Assembly (NCBI GenBank): GCA_040901765.1
Contig: JBBDYG010000062.1
Coordinates: 1 to 28,276, forward strand
Length of the DNA: 28,276 bases
Reading direction: 5' to 3'
Source: JBBDYG01 sp040901765
Lineage (GTDB): Bacteria; Planctomycetota; Planctomycetia; Pirellulales; Lacipirellulaceae
Shown: positions 1 through 7,928 of the stretch, one piece after another
Layout: each line of letters starts with the position of its first letter
Numbering within the stretch: the first letter of the stretch is position 1
Position numbers and translations under genes: made by a program
The notes under the pieces: model-generated
The model's database searches: none
What the model was told of the DNA's origin: nothing
Seen by the model: only the letters and a program-made list of their open reading frames with translations

Positions 1-48
1 CCTTTCACCAATACCAGTTATCAAAACTGTTGCATTTGAAGTTTGACA

Positions 49-1461
49 TCACCGACCAAAAAAGTCTTGAATCGCTTGAATAGCCCCCTCGCCGGTGCCG
101 CCGCTGCTCTTGGTGAGAGTCAAGGTCGCTTTGGTCGGCATCTTGCCTACCTCGGTCGACGGCAGCAAGAACCGAATAAACGCGTCGGTCCCTTCGCCGA
201 AAGTCACATCGTATGAAGTCGCCAGAGACGTGCTACTGCCGTAGTTCGTGCCGCCGTTCCCTGGATCGACATGTGCATCTTCGACCTCTGGATCACCCTC
301 CAGAGTTAACGCCGAGGACACATAGCCGACGCTCGCTCCTCCGTTACGCGTCGTGACCTGCACGATCGATTGATGGCCACGTAAATCAATCAGCAGCCGG
401 TCACTGGCCGTGTAGGTGCCCGATTCAGTGAAACCGAGAACAGTTTCCGTGAAGCCTGAGCTGTCCGTTTTCCGGTCGAGTTCGCGATCGATCCCGAGCC
501 CGGCGAAAAGTGTGTAGTAGGAGGAAGTGGCGGTCGCAAACTGATCGCGCAGCGCTGCCGCCGCAGCCGCTACCACTTCATCGCTACTTTGCAGGTCTTC
601 ACTAACTTTCGCTGCCAGCAGCAAAGCCGATTCGCCGAGCTTGTCAGCTTGAGCCTGCAGCGCTAATTGAATTGTGATGTCGCTCGTGCTGAGCTGGGCC
701 GTCTCAATTTCGATGGCGGCCACCCTAAGCCCCTCGTAGAGGCTCAACTTGTTTGTGCTAACGGTGAAAACGTCCTAAGCGGAGTATTCGCGCTGGGCGA
801 GGGACGCCATTCGATCGATCTTCGTTTCCAAGGCTTGAAGATCGGCGGTGAGTGCGGGTGCATCAGCAGGAAACTCATTCTCGGCCACGGACATGTCCAA
901 GTCCGTAAACTGCCCATCCGGCGTCAGCTTTAGCAAGAGCTGGGCCGTTTCCTCGGCAGTCGCCGCCTGCGTTGCCGCCACTACCCGGCCGATCCGGTCC
1001 GCCAAGAATGCCGCCTGAAATTCAGGTTCCGCGATGTCGACGACAACCGTGTACCGCTCCAGCACGACTTCACCGATCCGCAGCTCGAACTGAAGTTCTT
1101 GCAGCGACATATCGACTGCCGGCAGATCGTCCTTCAATTCGAGCACCGCCCGATACTGGCCCGTGCCGTTCACCTGAGTCCGCAAATCAAATTGCGGTTT
1201 GGGACGTTCGACACCCTCCTCGTCGTCGGCCGCCGGCAGGTCGACCATCACGAACCGAGATTGCAATTCCTCCTGGCCCCCGACAAAGACAACGTCTTAC
1301 CACAAAACCTCGCCTGTCGAAACAGATAAGACGCGTCGCTCTTCCAGCGTTTCGAATCGCGACTGTCGCGTGCGTTGACTTTTTCCTCGGTTCTCGTTGC
1401 GCCGGCGCCGAAGGCCGAGTCGTGTAAGTGTCGTAGTCTAAGACGTTGAAAGACGACGCAT
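49..1461 (-). pseudogene. Broken LEPR-XLL surface protein gene with DNRLRE-like domain
   Basis: One minus-strand reading frame runs from an ATG at 1461 (MRRLSTS) to a stop at 49-51, but is cut by in-frame stops at 1438-1440 (TAG), 1297-1299 (TAA) and 775-777 (TAG). Between the first two lies FETLEERRVLS, the planctomycete N-terminal LEPR-XLL signature of large exported proteins. After the TAA the frame continues at once with DVVFVGGQEELQSRF, and after the TAG at 775 with DVFTVSTNKLSLYEG, so the frame is unshifted. The downstream third contains GGTNYGSSTSL and DAFIRFLLPS, the pattern of a DNRLRE/CBM96-like beta-sandwich domain found on polysaccharide-active enzymes. Two fragments could still be translated separately (775-1266 from TTG or an inner ATG at 1248; 49-747 from TTG). 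The best reading is a nonsense-riddled pseudogene, possibly continuing beyond the window start, as a further 16 open codons follow the stop at 49. Confidence 0.6.
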
Positions 1462-1755
1462 CGCGGATCCCTCGCGGATAGAAGTTACGGGCGCGCCAGG
1501 TCAATCACTGCCGCAGGCGGAACTAGCGCCAGTTCTAGCAACTCATCTGAAGCGGTGTAATCGCCGACCGCCTGCGAGACCGCAGTTATACCCGCTGCGA
1601 ACACGATGGCAAGAAAAATTCCCGGTCGAACCACCTGGAAGCGGGGGTTGCGCTTGCAAGCGGGGTGCGGCCGTTGCCGCCCGATGATGGACCGGCCTGG
1701 TGCGACTCGCTTTCCGCTTAGGATACCGAGTGCTTGCGGCCTTCCGTGACTTTCG

Positions 1756-2080
1756 GGCCCGATCACATTTTCGCAGCATGCCTCGGAGCATAAGCTCGGA
1801 GCTGCGCTGTCAAAAACGATGCTCGCCAGGGCCGCTCCCGGCAACCAATACACGGTTAAAAAGTTGGACTGGTCGCACCGTGCAAACGGACCACACTACC
1901 TCCGCGAGCTCCATGTGAGTGATTCGGTCTCCCCATCGGGCCCAGCAGTTGGCCGCGCTGTCAACAGCGGAATTGAAGTATTGGCTCGAGAGCCAGTCCG
2001 CGGCAGGTGTGGAACCGACGCTCGCCTCGGCGGGGCAGTACGCAAAACAAGTCGAGTCGGAGCGTGGCGGCAAGAGGTAG
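1756..2080 (+). pseudogene. Broken small gene, GNQYT-type, one-base frameshift
   Basis: In frame 1819 the plus strand encodes LARAAPGNQYTVKKL then DWSHRANGPHYLRELHVSD. After a run of four C at about 1931-1934 the reading moves by one base into HRAQQLAALSTAELKYWLE and ends AKQVESERGGKR with TAG at 2078-2080. Deleting one C of the run joins the two halves as SDSVSHRAQQLAAL, about 86 codons from the ATG at 1819. Open coding-like sequence (SEHKLGAALSKTM) extends upstream to about 1756 before a stop at 1747-1749, so the 5' part is probably lost too. The GNQYT / SH / RAQQLA layout resembles small phage- and plasmid-associated proteins of unknown role, some annotated near DNA-binding or ParB-like genes; I recall this from pattern only. 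A MITE-like element is inserted directly at the stop codon. No ribosome site was found. Confidence 0.45.
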
Positions 2081-2088
2081 TCCACTAC

Positions 2089-2288
2089 GTAACCGTTCAC
2101 AGGGCGGGCATACACGGAACCTGGAAAATGTGGAATACCAACTTTCCCGTGATCTGCGCTATGCGAACAATTTTCTTGTGGTGCATTTCGCCTGAAATCG
2201 GAAGAGTTGGCGCGAAACGTAGTATCAGCGGTTTCAAAAGCACGAAAAAAGCCTTGTTTTCTGGCCTCTCCAGAGTGTGAACGGTTAC
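2089..2288. mobile_element. 200-bp MITE-like element with 13-bp TIRs and 9-bp TSD
   Basis: The left end is GTAACCGTTCACA (2089-2101) and the right end its perfect reverse complement TGTGAACGGTTAC (2276-2288). The same 9 bases GTCCACTAC abut both ends (2080-2088 and 2289-2297), which is the footprint of a transposition event. The 200-bp interior holds no credible gene, so it would need a transposase in trans. GTAA...TTAC ends recall the IS66 family, but that family normally duplicates 8 bp, so the parent is unsettled. The left target copy begins on the last base of the TAG ending the small broken gene. Confidence 0.75.
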
Positions 2289-2547
2289 GTCCACTACTAA
2301 TGAGCTGATGCAGTAGCGCGGGCTAACAGCGATTGCGTGCAGCACCACAGCCTCACCTGCACCCCCACAACGCGACGATCATCACGGTTCTGTCGTTGAG
2401 AGCTGTCACGGCTCGCGGCTCCCATCGGGATTTGCTGCATTCTTGCACAGTTTTTGATTTTGCGCGCGCTCCGACCCCTGTTCATCTCGATTGAAGGGGG
2501 GAGGCCCGTTTGATTTTTATCCGATCCCCGGGGCGAGGGCGTGCAAC

Positions 2548-4139
2548 ATGGCTCGGTTTTCCGGCTCCAACAGCCGCTCGCCTCGCAAGAAAGCGCTCCT
2601 GGTCGGGATCAACCAGTACGCTCTGCCGGCCCCGGCCCTCAAAGGGTGCGTCAACGACGCGCTCATGGTCGGAAACCTTCTGATTGACCACTACGGATTC
2701 CAGCCCGGAGAAGACATGCGTCTGGTGGTCGATGCGCGAGCGACCAAGAACGCCATCCTGACCCGCTTGGACTTGGCTGATCGACGGCGCAAGACCGGGG
2801 GACGTGCTGATATTCCATTATTCGGGGCACGGTGCGCAAGTGGCTGCCCGCGTCCCGGGTCAAGAGATCGATGGCAAAGACGAGTGCCTGGCGCCGATCG
2901 AGTACGATTGGGACGCCGCCCTGATCGACGATGACCTCGCACAGTTTGTGGAGGGGGTGCCCGAGGGTGCCAATTTGACGGTCATTCTCGACAACTGCAA
3001 TTCCGGCACGGGCTTACGGCTGCTCGCGCCAGGCGGCGTGCCACCCACCATCAAGCGGATCATTCCGCCGCCTGATATTCAGTTTCGCACGGTCGACGAC
3101 ATCCAGGTCACACGCGGTCTCAACTATTACTCGGTGACGATGTCCGAGTTTCGCAAACTCGCATTGCGGCGATTCGGTCAGTCGACCACAGACAACGGAA
3201 TCCTGGTTGCCGGTTGCCGCTCGGACCAGTTGGCGAAAGACGCTTTCATCGAGGGCGATTTCCACGGCGCCCTGACCTACAGCCTGTTTCAGGCGATTGA
3301 GGAAAAGGGTCCCGAGCTGTCCTATTCCGACTGGGTCGAGTCCGCCACGCAGATCCTCAAGGAGCGGCACCAGATCCCTGAGCAGGATCCGCAACTGGAA
3401 TGCCCCGACGAATTGGCCGGTTGGAAGCTGTTCTCGACCGAAGCGACGCAGCGCCGGCCGGTCCGCGCTGTACGCCGGACCGCGCCCCGGCACGTCGTCT
3501 ACGTGCATGGCATCTGTCGCCATGTCCGCGGCTTCTCCGATCCTTGGTGGGAGAGCATGGAGCCCTTCGTTCCCAGTATCGCCGCCGGCGATCGGCACGA
3601 AGTGCTATGGAGCGACTTGGTTACCGCCAGCGACCGGGCGCTGCAGCCTCAGCAGAGGGAAGTGGCGCAGAGCATCAAGGACGTGCTGGTCGACCGCTGC
3701 GAGCGCGTGCTCATCGAGAACGGTCCCGAGGTACTCGGAACCGAGCGATCCTACGAAGAGTTTTCTACCCGTTCGTTCCTGGGCATTCCGGGACTCGACT
3801 GCGTCGATGATTTTACGAAGTATCTCATGAGTCGCCCGATCCGCAACAAGGTGATTGCCCGCTTCGACGACGTCGTGCGGCCCCTGCTTGCCGCTGGCGC
3901 CTGCCCGGGACGGCCTCCGTCCGCGGGTGGTCCGCCAGTGGATCAACTTCGACGCCAAGCATGACATCGTCGGCGGACCCCTCAAGGGGAATCCAATTGA
4001 GGTCGACTTTGAGCATCTCCAACTGGCGCCGGTCGGCTGTTCGCGACTGGCGAGTCCCTCTTGTGCTCATGGGTCGTACTTCCGCGCGGAGAACAAAGCC
4101 GTCAATCGCGATATTTTTGGACGTCACATCGAAGCCTAA
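2548..4139 (+). pseudogene. Caspase (peptidase C14) / alpha-beta hydrolase fusion, frameshifted and internally deleted
   Basis: From ATG 2548 the frame encodes a caspase-like p20 fold: KKALLVGINQY, LKGCVNDALMV, then TRLD. At 2773-2774 an extra T shifts the frame; removing it gives TRLDWLIDGARPGDV and runs into HYSGHGAQV (catalytic His) and ILDNCNSGT (catalytic Cys). After about residue 310 comes a second module starting HVVYVHGICRH, typical of lipase-like alpha/beta hydrolases, with EVLWSDLV and RPIRNKVIARFDDVVRPLL. At about 3895-3915 the sequence jumps, in another frame, to PRVVRQWINFDAKHDIVGG, LAPVGCS and SCAHGSYF, ending with TAA at 4137-4139. The stretch expected to hold the nucleophile (GHSxG) is missing, so an internal deletion has removed the hydrolase active site. 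The caspase dyad survives but is split by the frameshift. Fusions of this kind occur in planctomycetes; their role is unknown to me. Judged a pseudogene. Confidence 0.7.
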
Positions 4140-4736
4140 AGCTTCATCTTACTTGCAAAGAAGCCAGGTTATGATTCTTCGTCACTTGCTCGACGTCGCT
4201 CTGTTATTTGGAGCGATTTAGAAGCTCACGCCCAGACCAACACTCCCTACGCCGCGGGCGAACCGGTAGCGATCACCACCAACGCGTTTACATTTGCGGG
4301 GCGCATCGCCGACACAAACAGCCCCCCAGTGGCTGGTGCTCACCGATGATACGGGAAGGTCGCTCTCGGTCAGCCTCGATGCCGTCCACTCGGTTGCCCT
4401 CGCCAAGGCGCGTGCGGCAGTTCCGGCCCGAGAATCGGCCAGGCGATCTCAACGTTTAAGAGGGCACAGGAGGAGATCGCGCTTCTTAGCGTCGGAACCA
4501 TAACCGTTCCGTATTTTGTTGGCCCTCGGCGGCGAAAAGGGGGCATCCTCGATTGGATCCTCGATCCGAACGATAACGCAGCAACCCTGCTGATGCATGC
4601 GACGAAACTAGGGGCGATCAATCAAGCCCAAAGAATCGTCGGCAGGTTCGTGCGCATTGATACGGCGGTGGGATTCGGGCGAGCATTGGATGATGCACAG
4701 GCGGTTGATGAATTGATCCAAATGGGACGTCAGTGA
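4140..4736 (+). pseudogene. Broken gene of unknown function ahead of the IS21 element
   Basis: Directly after the TAA of the caspase gene, in the same frame, open sequence reads RRSVIWSDLEAHAQTNTPYA and ITTNAFTFAGRIADTNSP. At a run of six C (4322-4327) it shifts; with one C removed it continues PQWLVLTDDTGRSLSVSLDA. A second shift lies at about 4400-4445, after which a third frame gives FKRAQEEIALLSVGTITVPY, GGILDWILDPNDNAATLLM and ALDDAQAVDELIQMGRQ, stopping with TGA at 4734-4736. The last 100 or so codons are strongly coding-like, with acidic and amphipathic helices and no signal peptide or membrane segment. I do not recognise the family. Its position suggests it was a partner gene of the caspase fusion. 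The IS21 target duplication begins at its stop codon. Confidence 0.5.
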
Positions 4737-4738
4737 CA

Positions 4739-4785
4739 TGGGGCGCTCAAAACCGGCCATCGATGAGCGGGTGAAAACCGGCCAT
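4739..4785 (+). repeat. IS21 left end with two IstA-type terminal repeats
   Basis: AAAACCGGCCAT occurs at 4749-4760 and again at 4774-4785, a 25-bp step. The first copy follows the terminal TGGGGCGCTC. The spacing is mirrored at the right end. Confidence 0.75.
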
Positions 4786-4845
4786 ATGTAGGAGCAGTGG
4801 TTCGCCACGTAGCCTTCAGCATTCACCTGCTGAAGGAGCCCTACG

Positions 4846-6342
4846 ATGGCGAATTGCCTCACGATCGACACGATCCTCACGCTGCATAAGTCCGGTCACT
4901 CCCACCGCGAAATTGCCCGCCTGACGGGAGTCCATCGGGAAACCGTGGGCAAGTACGTCAACGCGGACGGCGCGAGCGAAAACCGGCCCGATGCGCCTCC
5001 CGGCTCGGGCGTCAAACCGGGTCCGTCGAGTGTCTGCCGGGCCCATCACGACGTGATCCTGGCGAAACTCGAATCCGGGCTTTCGTCTCAGCGGATCTAT
5101 CAGGACTTGGTGACCGAAGCGGGCTTCACGGCCAGCTACTGGAGCGTCCGCCGCTATGTGGCGCAGCTCACGCGCCGCACGCCGCTGCCATTCCGCCGGA
5201 TCGAAACGCCGCCGGGCGAAGAAGCGCAAGTCGACTTCGGCACGGGCGCTTGGGTCGTGGATGCTGCCGGCAAGCGCCGCCGGCCGTGGATCTTTCGGAT
5301 CGTGCTTTCCCACAGTCGCAAGGCGTACAGCGAAGCGGTGTGGCGGCAGACGACCGACAACTTCATTGCCTGTTTAGAGAACGCCTTTCATTCTTTCGGC
5401 GGCGCGCCCCGGCGATTGGTGATCGACAATCTCAAAGCGGCGGTGCCGCAGGCGGACTGGTACGACCCGGAGATTCATCCGAAGCTGCAATCGTTCGCCA
5501 GACACTATGGCGCGGTCGTTTTGCCAACCAAGCCCTACACACCGCGGCACAAGGGGAAGGTCGAGTCGAGCGTCAAGTACGTGAAGAACAACGCGCTGAA
5601 AGGCCGCCGCTTCGCGAGCCTCGCCGAGCAGAACGCCTTTCTTGACCAGTGGGAACGGACCGTGGCCGACACGCGGATCCACGGCACCACCAAGGGGCAG
5701 GTGCAAGCCCAGTTCGAGGCGGAGCGAATCAGCCTGCTGCCATTACCAGCCGATCGCTTTGCGTGTTATCGCGAGGCGTTGCGGGCGGTGCATCGCGATG
5801 GGCATATCGAGGTGGCCGGCGCTTTTTACAGCGTGCCGCCGGAATACGTAACCAGTCGCGTCTGGGCGCGATGGGACAGCCGGCTGGTGCGGGTGTTCAA
5901 TCATCGCTTCGAGCAGATCGCGCTGCACGCCAAGGCCGAGCCGGGCAGGTTCCGCACGGCGGGCGAGCACATCCCCCGCGAAAAAGTCTCCGCCGTAGAG
6001 CGCGGCACCGACGCCTTGTTACGTCAGGTGGCGGCGATCGGTCCGCAGACCCGGCAGTGGGCCGAAGCCATGGCCGGCGCGCGGGGCATTGAAGGAGTCC
6101 GAGTTCTGGTGGGCCTCAAGGCGCTGGCCGGCAAGCACGACAGCGAGGCCTTGGAGGAGGCGTGCGCCACGGCCCTCTCGCACGGCGCCTATCGGCTCCG
6201 CACGATTCGAGAGCTGCTCAAACGCCGCGGCCGTCCTCAGCAGGCCTTCGAGTTCCTCCAGGAGCATCCGATCATCCGTCCCTTGAGCGACTATTCGCTC
6301 GCTTCCCTGCACGAGTTCCGCAAAGAAAGGAGCTGTCGATGA
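4846..6342 (+). CDS. istA: IS21 family transposase IstA
   Basis: This 498-residue DDE transposase catalyses cutting and joining of the IS21 element ends. An N-terminal helix-turn-helix (residues about 10-40, HSHREIARLTGVHRETVGKY) is followed by an rve-type catalytic core. The catalytic acidic residues are visible in QVDFGTGAWV (first D), RRLVIDNLKAAV (second D) and HKGKVESSVKYVK (E). The C-terminal half has the ENAF/FHSFGGAPRR and AFYSVPPEYV segments usual for the family. Start ATG 4846 is preceded by AAGGAG at a suitable distance. The stop overlaps the istB start by four bases (ATGA), giving translational coupling. Length is normal and no frameshift is seen. Confidence 0.95.
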   Translation: MANCLTIDTILTLHKSGHSHREIARLTGVHRETVGKYVNADGASENRPDAPPGSGVKPGPSSVCRAHHDVILAKLESGLSSQRIYQDLVTEAGFTASYWSVRRYVAQLTRRTPLPFRRIETPPGEEAQVDFGTGAWVVDAAGKRRRPWIFRIVLSHSRKAYSEAVWRQTTDNFIACLENAFHSFGGAPRRLVIDNLKAAVPQADWYDPEIHPKLQSFARHYGAVVLPTKPYTPRHKGKVESSVKYVKNNALKGRRFASLAEQNAFLDQWERTVADTRIHGTTKGQVQAQFEAERISLLPLPADRFACYREALRAVHRDGHIEVAGAFYSVPPEYVTSRVWARWDSRLVRVFNHRFEQIALHAKAEPGRFRTAGEHIPREKVSAVERGTDALLRQVAAIGPQTRQWAEAMAGARGIEGVRVLVGLKALAGKHDSEALEEACATALSHGAYRLRTIRELLKRRGRPQQAFEFLQEHPIIRPLSDYSLASLHEFRKERSCR

Positions 6343-7097
6343 ATGTCACGCTTTCCGATGCCTTGAAGCAACTGCGCCTGGGTGGTCTATCCAGCACGCT
6401 CGAGGTGCGGCTGCAAGAAGCCCAGTCCAATCGGCTGGCGCACGCCGAGTTCTTGGAGTTGGTCCTGGCCGACGAGCTCGCCGTGCGGCAGGAGCGGCAA
6501 ATCGCCCGCCGCATCAAGGCGGCTTCGTTCCGCGACCAGAAGACGCTCGAAGACTTCGATTGGGATTTTAATCGCTCCGTGAAACGCAAGCAGATCTTCG
6601 ATCTGGCCGCCGGTGGCTTCGTACGGCAGCAGCGCGATGTGCTGCTGGTCGGTCCGCCGGGGGTCGGCAAGAGCCATCTGGTCCAGGCGCTGGGCTTGGC
6701 CTTGGCCAAGGCGGGCTTCACGGTCTTGTACCGCTCGATCTTCGATGCCGTGCGTGACTTGCTGCACGACGAGGCGTTCGAAGGGCACGATCGGGTGATG
6801 GCCAAGTACCTGCAGCCCGATCTCTTGATTCTGGATGACATGGGAATGAAGCAATTGCCGAAGCGGTCGGGAGAATACCTGTTCGAGATCATCATGCGTC
6901 GACACCAACTCAAGAGCACGATGATGACTTCGAACCGACCGCTGGAAGATTGGGGCAAGCTGGTGGGGGACGTGCCGGCCGCCACGGCAATTCTCGATCG
7001 CCTGTTGTCGGAGGCTCAGATCGTACAGATCACCGGAAAGAGCTATCGACTTCGCGACTCGCAGGAGAAGCTGGTTCCAGAGAAAGAAGGAGATTGA
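6339..7097 (+). CDS. istB: IS21-like helper ATPase IstB
   Basis: This 252-residue AAA+ ATPase assists IstA in target selection and transposition. The Walker A motif is GPPGVGKSH (about residue 106) and the Walker B motif is LLILDDMG (about residue 165); TSNRPLEDW gives the sensor region. The N-terminal helical part (LKQLRLGGLSSTLEVRLQEA) is the IstB_IS21 N-domain. I chose ATG 6339, which overlaps the istA stop as ATGA and follows AAAGGAG; an open frame extends upstream inside istA but is not needed for the protein. Related to DnaC-type loaders, but the istA neighbour and flanking repeats settle the role. Confidence 0.95.
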   Translation: MNVTLSDALKQLRLGGLSSTLEVRLQEAQSNRLAHAEFLELVLADELAVRQERQIARRIKAASFRDQKTLEDFDWDFNRSVKRKQIFDLAAGGFVRQQRDVLLVGPPGVGKSHLVQALGLALAKAGFTVLYRSIFDAVRDLLHDEAFEGHDRVMAKYLQPDLLILDDMGMKQLPKRSGEYLFEIIMRRHQLKSTMMTSNRPLEDWGKLVGDVPAATAILDRLLSEAQIVQITGKSYRLRDSQEKLVPEKEGD

Positions 7098-7156
7098 TTC
7101 GGGCCAACCTCCGCTCGGGCTCGACAGAAGGGGGCCGCCCCTTCGCGCCTCTGCCC

Positions 7157-7193
7157 TCGCATCGACCGCAGCAAAGGGTGACGGTCGATGCGA
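7157..7193 (+). terminator. 12-bp perfect hairpin downstream of istB
   Basis: TCGCATCGACCG (7157-7168) pairs perfectly with CGGTCGATGCGA (7182-7193) around a 13-base loop. It starts 60 bp after the istB stop. There is no following T run, so it may be a factor-dependent terminator or a structure blocking transcription. Confidence 0.45.
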
Positions 7194-7369
7194 CGGCGAC
7201 GGCGGAAGGGGCTAGCGGGAACTTCTGAAAAATCCAAAACCGGCCAAACCCGCACACCGGCTCCGATGGCCGCAAACCACGCCCATGAGCCGGCACCACG
7301 CGCATCCCGGCTTGCACATTACGCCCGCCGTAACCATAACTCAGGCATGTTCACCACCACGTTCACCTG

Positions 7370-7413
7370 TCGGTTTTCACCCGCACATGCGCGGCCGGTT
7401 TTAAAGCGCCCAA
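7370..7413 (-). repeat. IS21 right end with two terminal repeats
   Basis: TCGGTTTT at 7370-7377 and CCGGTTTT at 7395-7402 are 25 bp apart and inverted relative to the left end. The shared inner stretch GCGGGTGAAAACC is also conserved between ends. A further AAAACCGGCC copy at 7236-7245 is in left-end orientation inside the element. Confidence 0.7.
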
Positions 7414-7418
7414 TGACA

Positions 7419-7736
7419 CGTGTCCGGCGGTGAGCATGCGGAAGAGGTGGAGCGCATTTCTTTTTCCAGACAGCGGCGCCGGCGACGGAGGTCTTAGGCC
7501 GACATTCACAGTTTACTGTTCGGGCTGTGTCACGTGCGTACGCAATTGAATTACTCTACGAGGAGTCATGACATGCCGTGCACTCATCTATTGCAGCTCA
7601 AAAGCTGCTCAGGCCGAGCAGAGCCTCTGAGAGAGCGATCCCACTTGTACGGACCGACGTGAATGTGGCCTATTGACCAATCATTCGTTCCGGGCGTCGC
7701 CGCGAATCGCACGCGGCTCGCCGGCTCACCCCAAGC
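7419..7736. other. Intergenic region, no convincing gene
   Basis: No long frame is convincing. A GAGGAG motif precedes an ATG at about 7574 that would give only 29 residues. Two short hairpins compete for the same bases: GCAGCT/AGCTGC (7593-7598 with 7603-7608) and CTGCTC/GAGCAG (7605-7610 with 7616-7621). This is the original right flank of the IS21 target and the downstream end of the minus-strand cluster. Confidence 0.4.
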
Positions 7737-7745
7737 CTAGCCGCG
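7712..7745 (-). terminator. Possible terminator hairpin at the end of the minus-strand cluster
   Basis: CGCGGCT (7712-7718) can pair with AGCCGCG (7739-7745) across a 20-base loop, overlapping the stop of the last small minus-strand frame. No T run follows. The loop is long, so the support is weak. Confidence 0.25.
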
Positions 7746-7928
7746 GAGCAGCTCAGCCCGCAGCCATGCATCGAGCACCACCGCCATGGCCTCCAGCAGC
7801 CTTCTAACAAGCTCGGCCTGGCCCTTTGTCTCCGCGAGTTCCCGGGCCTGCAGACGACGCAGGAGGTCGCTCGAAGGGTGCCGTTGGCTCCCCTGATCGT
7901 GCCCGCCCGGTTGGTTGACCAGGATCAC
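7737..7928 (-). CDS. Small hypothetical protein coupled to the glycoside-hydrolase-like gene
   Basis: This 63-residue frame starts with GTG at 7928, overlapping the TGA of the preceding large gene as GTGA, a common coupling arrangement. The product is basic at first (NQPGGHDQGSQRHPSSD) and then leucine- and glutamate-rich (RLQARELAETKGQAELVRRL), suggesting one or two amphipathic helices. No signal peptide, membrane segment or known family is visible. It may be a chance frame in GC-rich DNA; the overlap and the helical character are the only support. Confidence 0.3.
   Translation of the reverse strand: MILVNQPGGHDQGSQRHPSSDLLRRLQARELAETKGQAELVRRLLEAMAVVLDAWLRAELLRG

Larger units (their letters stand above)
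4739..7413 (+). mobile_element. IS21-family insertion sequence, apparently complete
   Basis: A 2675-bp element carries istA and istB in the usual overlapping order. The ends match in inverted orientation: TGGGGCGCTC-AAAACCGGCC at the left and the complement of GGCCGGTTTT-AAAGCGCCCAA at the right. The pentamer TGACA lies outside each end (4734-4738 and 7414-7418), a short target duplication as expected for IS21. Both ends contain a second inner copy of the CCGGTTTT-type repeat 25 bp inward, the multiple terminal repeats that IstA binds in this family. Both genes look intact, so the element may be active. The 316 bp between istB and the right end is noncoding and contains a strong hairpin. Confidence 0.85.

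Noticed and set aside
1485..2348. Minus-strand frames, including one that becomes continuous when the MITE is removed
   Set aside because: They lie opposite the coding-like plus-strand frame of the small broken gene and show no recognisable motif. Restoration of one frame on excision has a one in three chance.
6162..6338. Longer istB start within istA
   Set aside because: The ATG at 6339 has a ribosome site and the standard ATGA overlap; the extra N-terminus is istA read in another frame.
7593..7621. Two mutually exclusive hairpins resembling an attenuator
   Set aside because: The stems are only 6 bp and no adjacent gene on either strand would use them.
7574..7663. Short plus-strand frame behind GAGGAG
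   Set aside because: Only 29 residues, no similarity recognised, and the region is the flank of an IS insertion.
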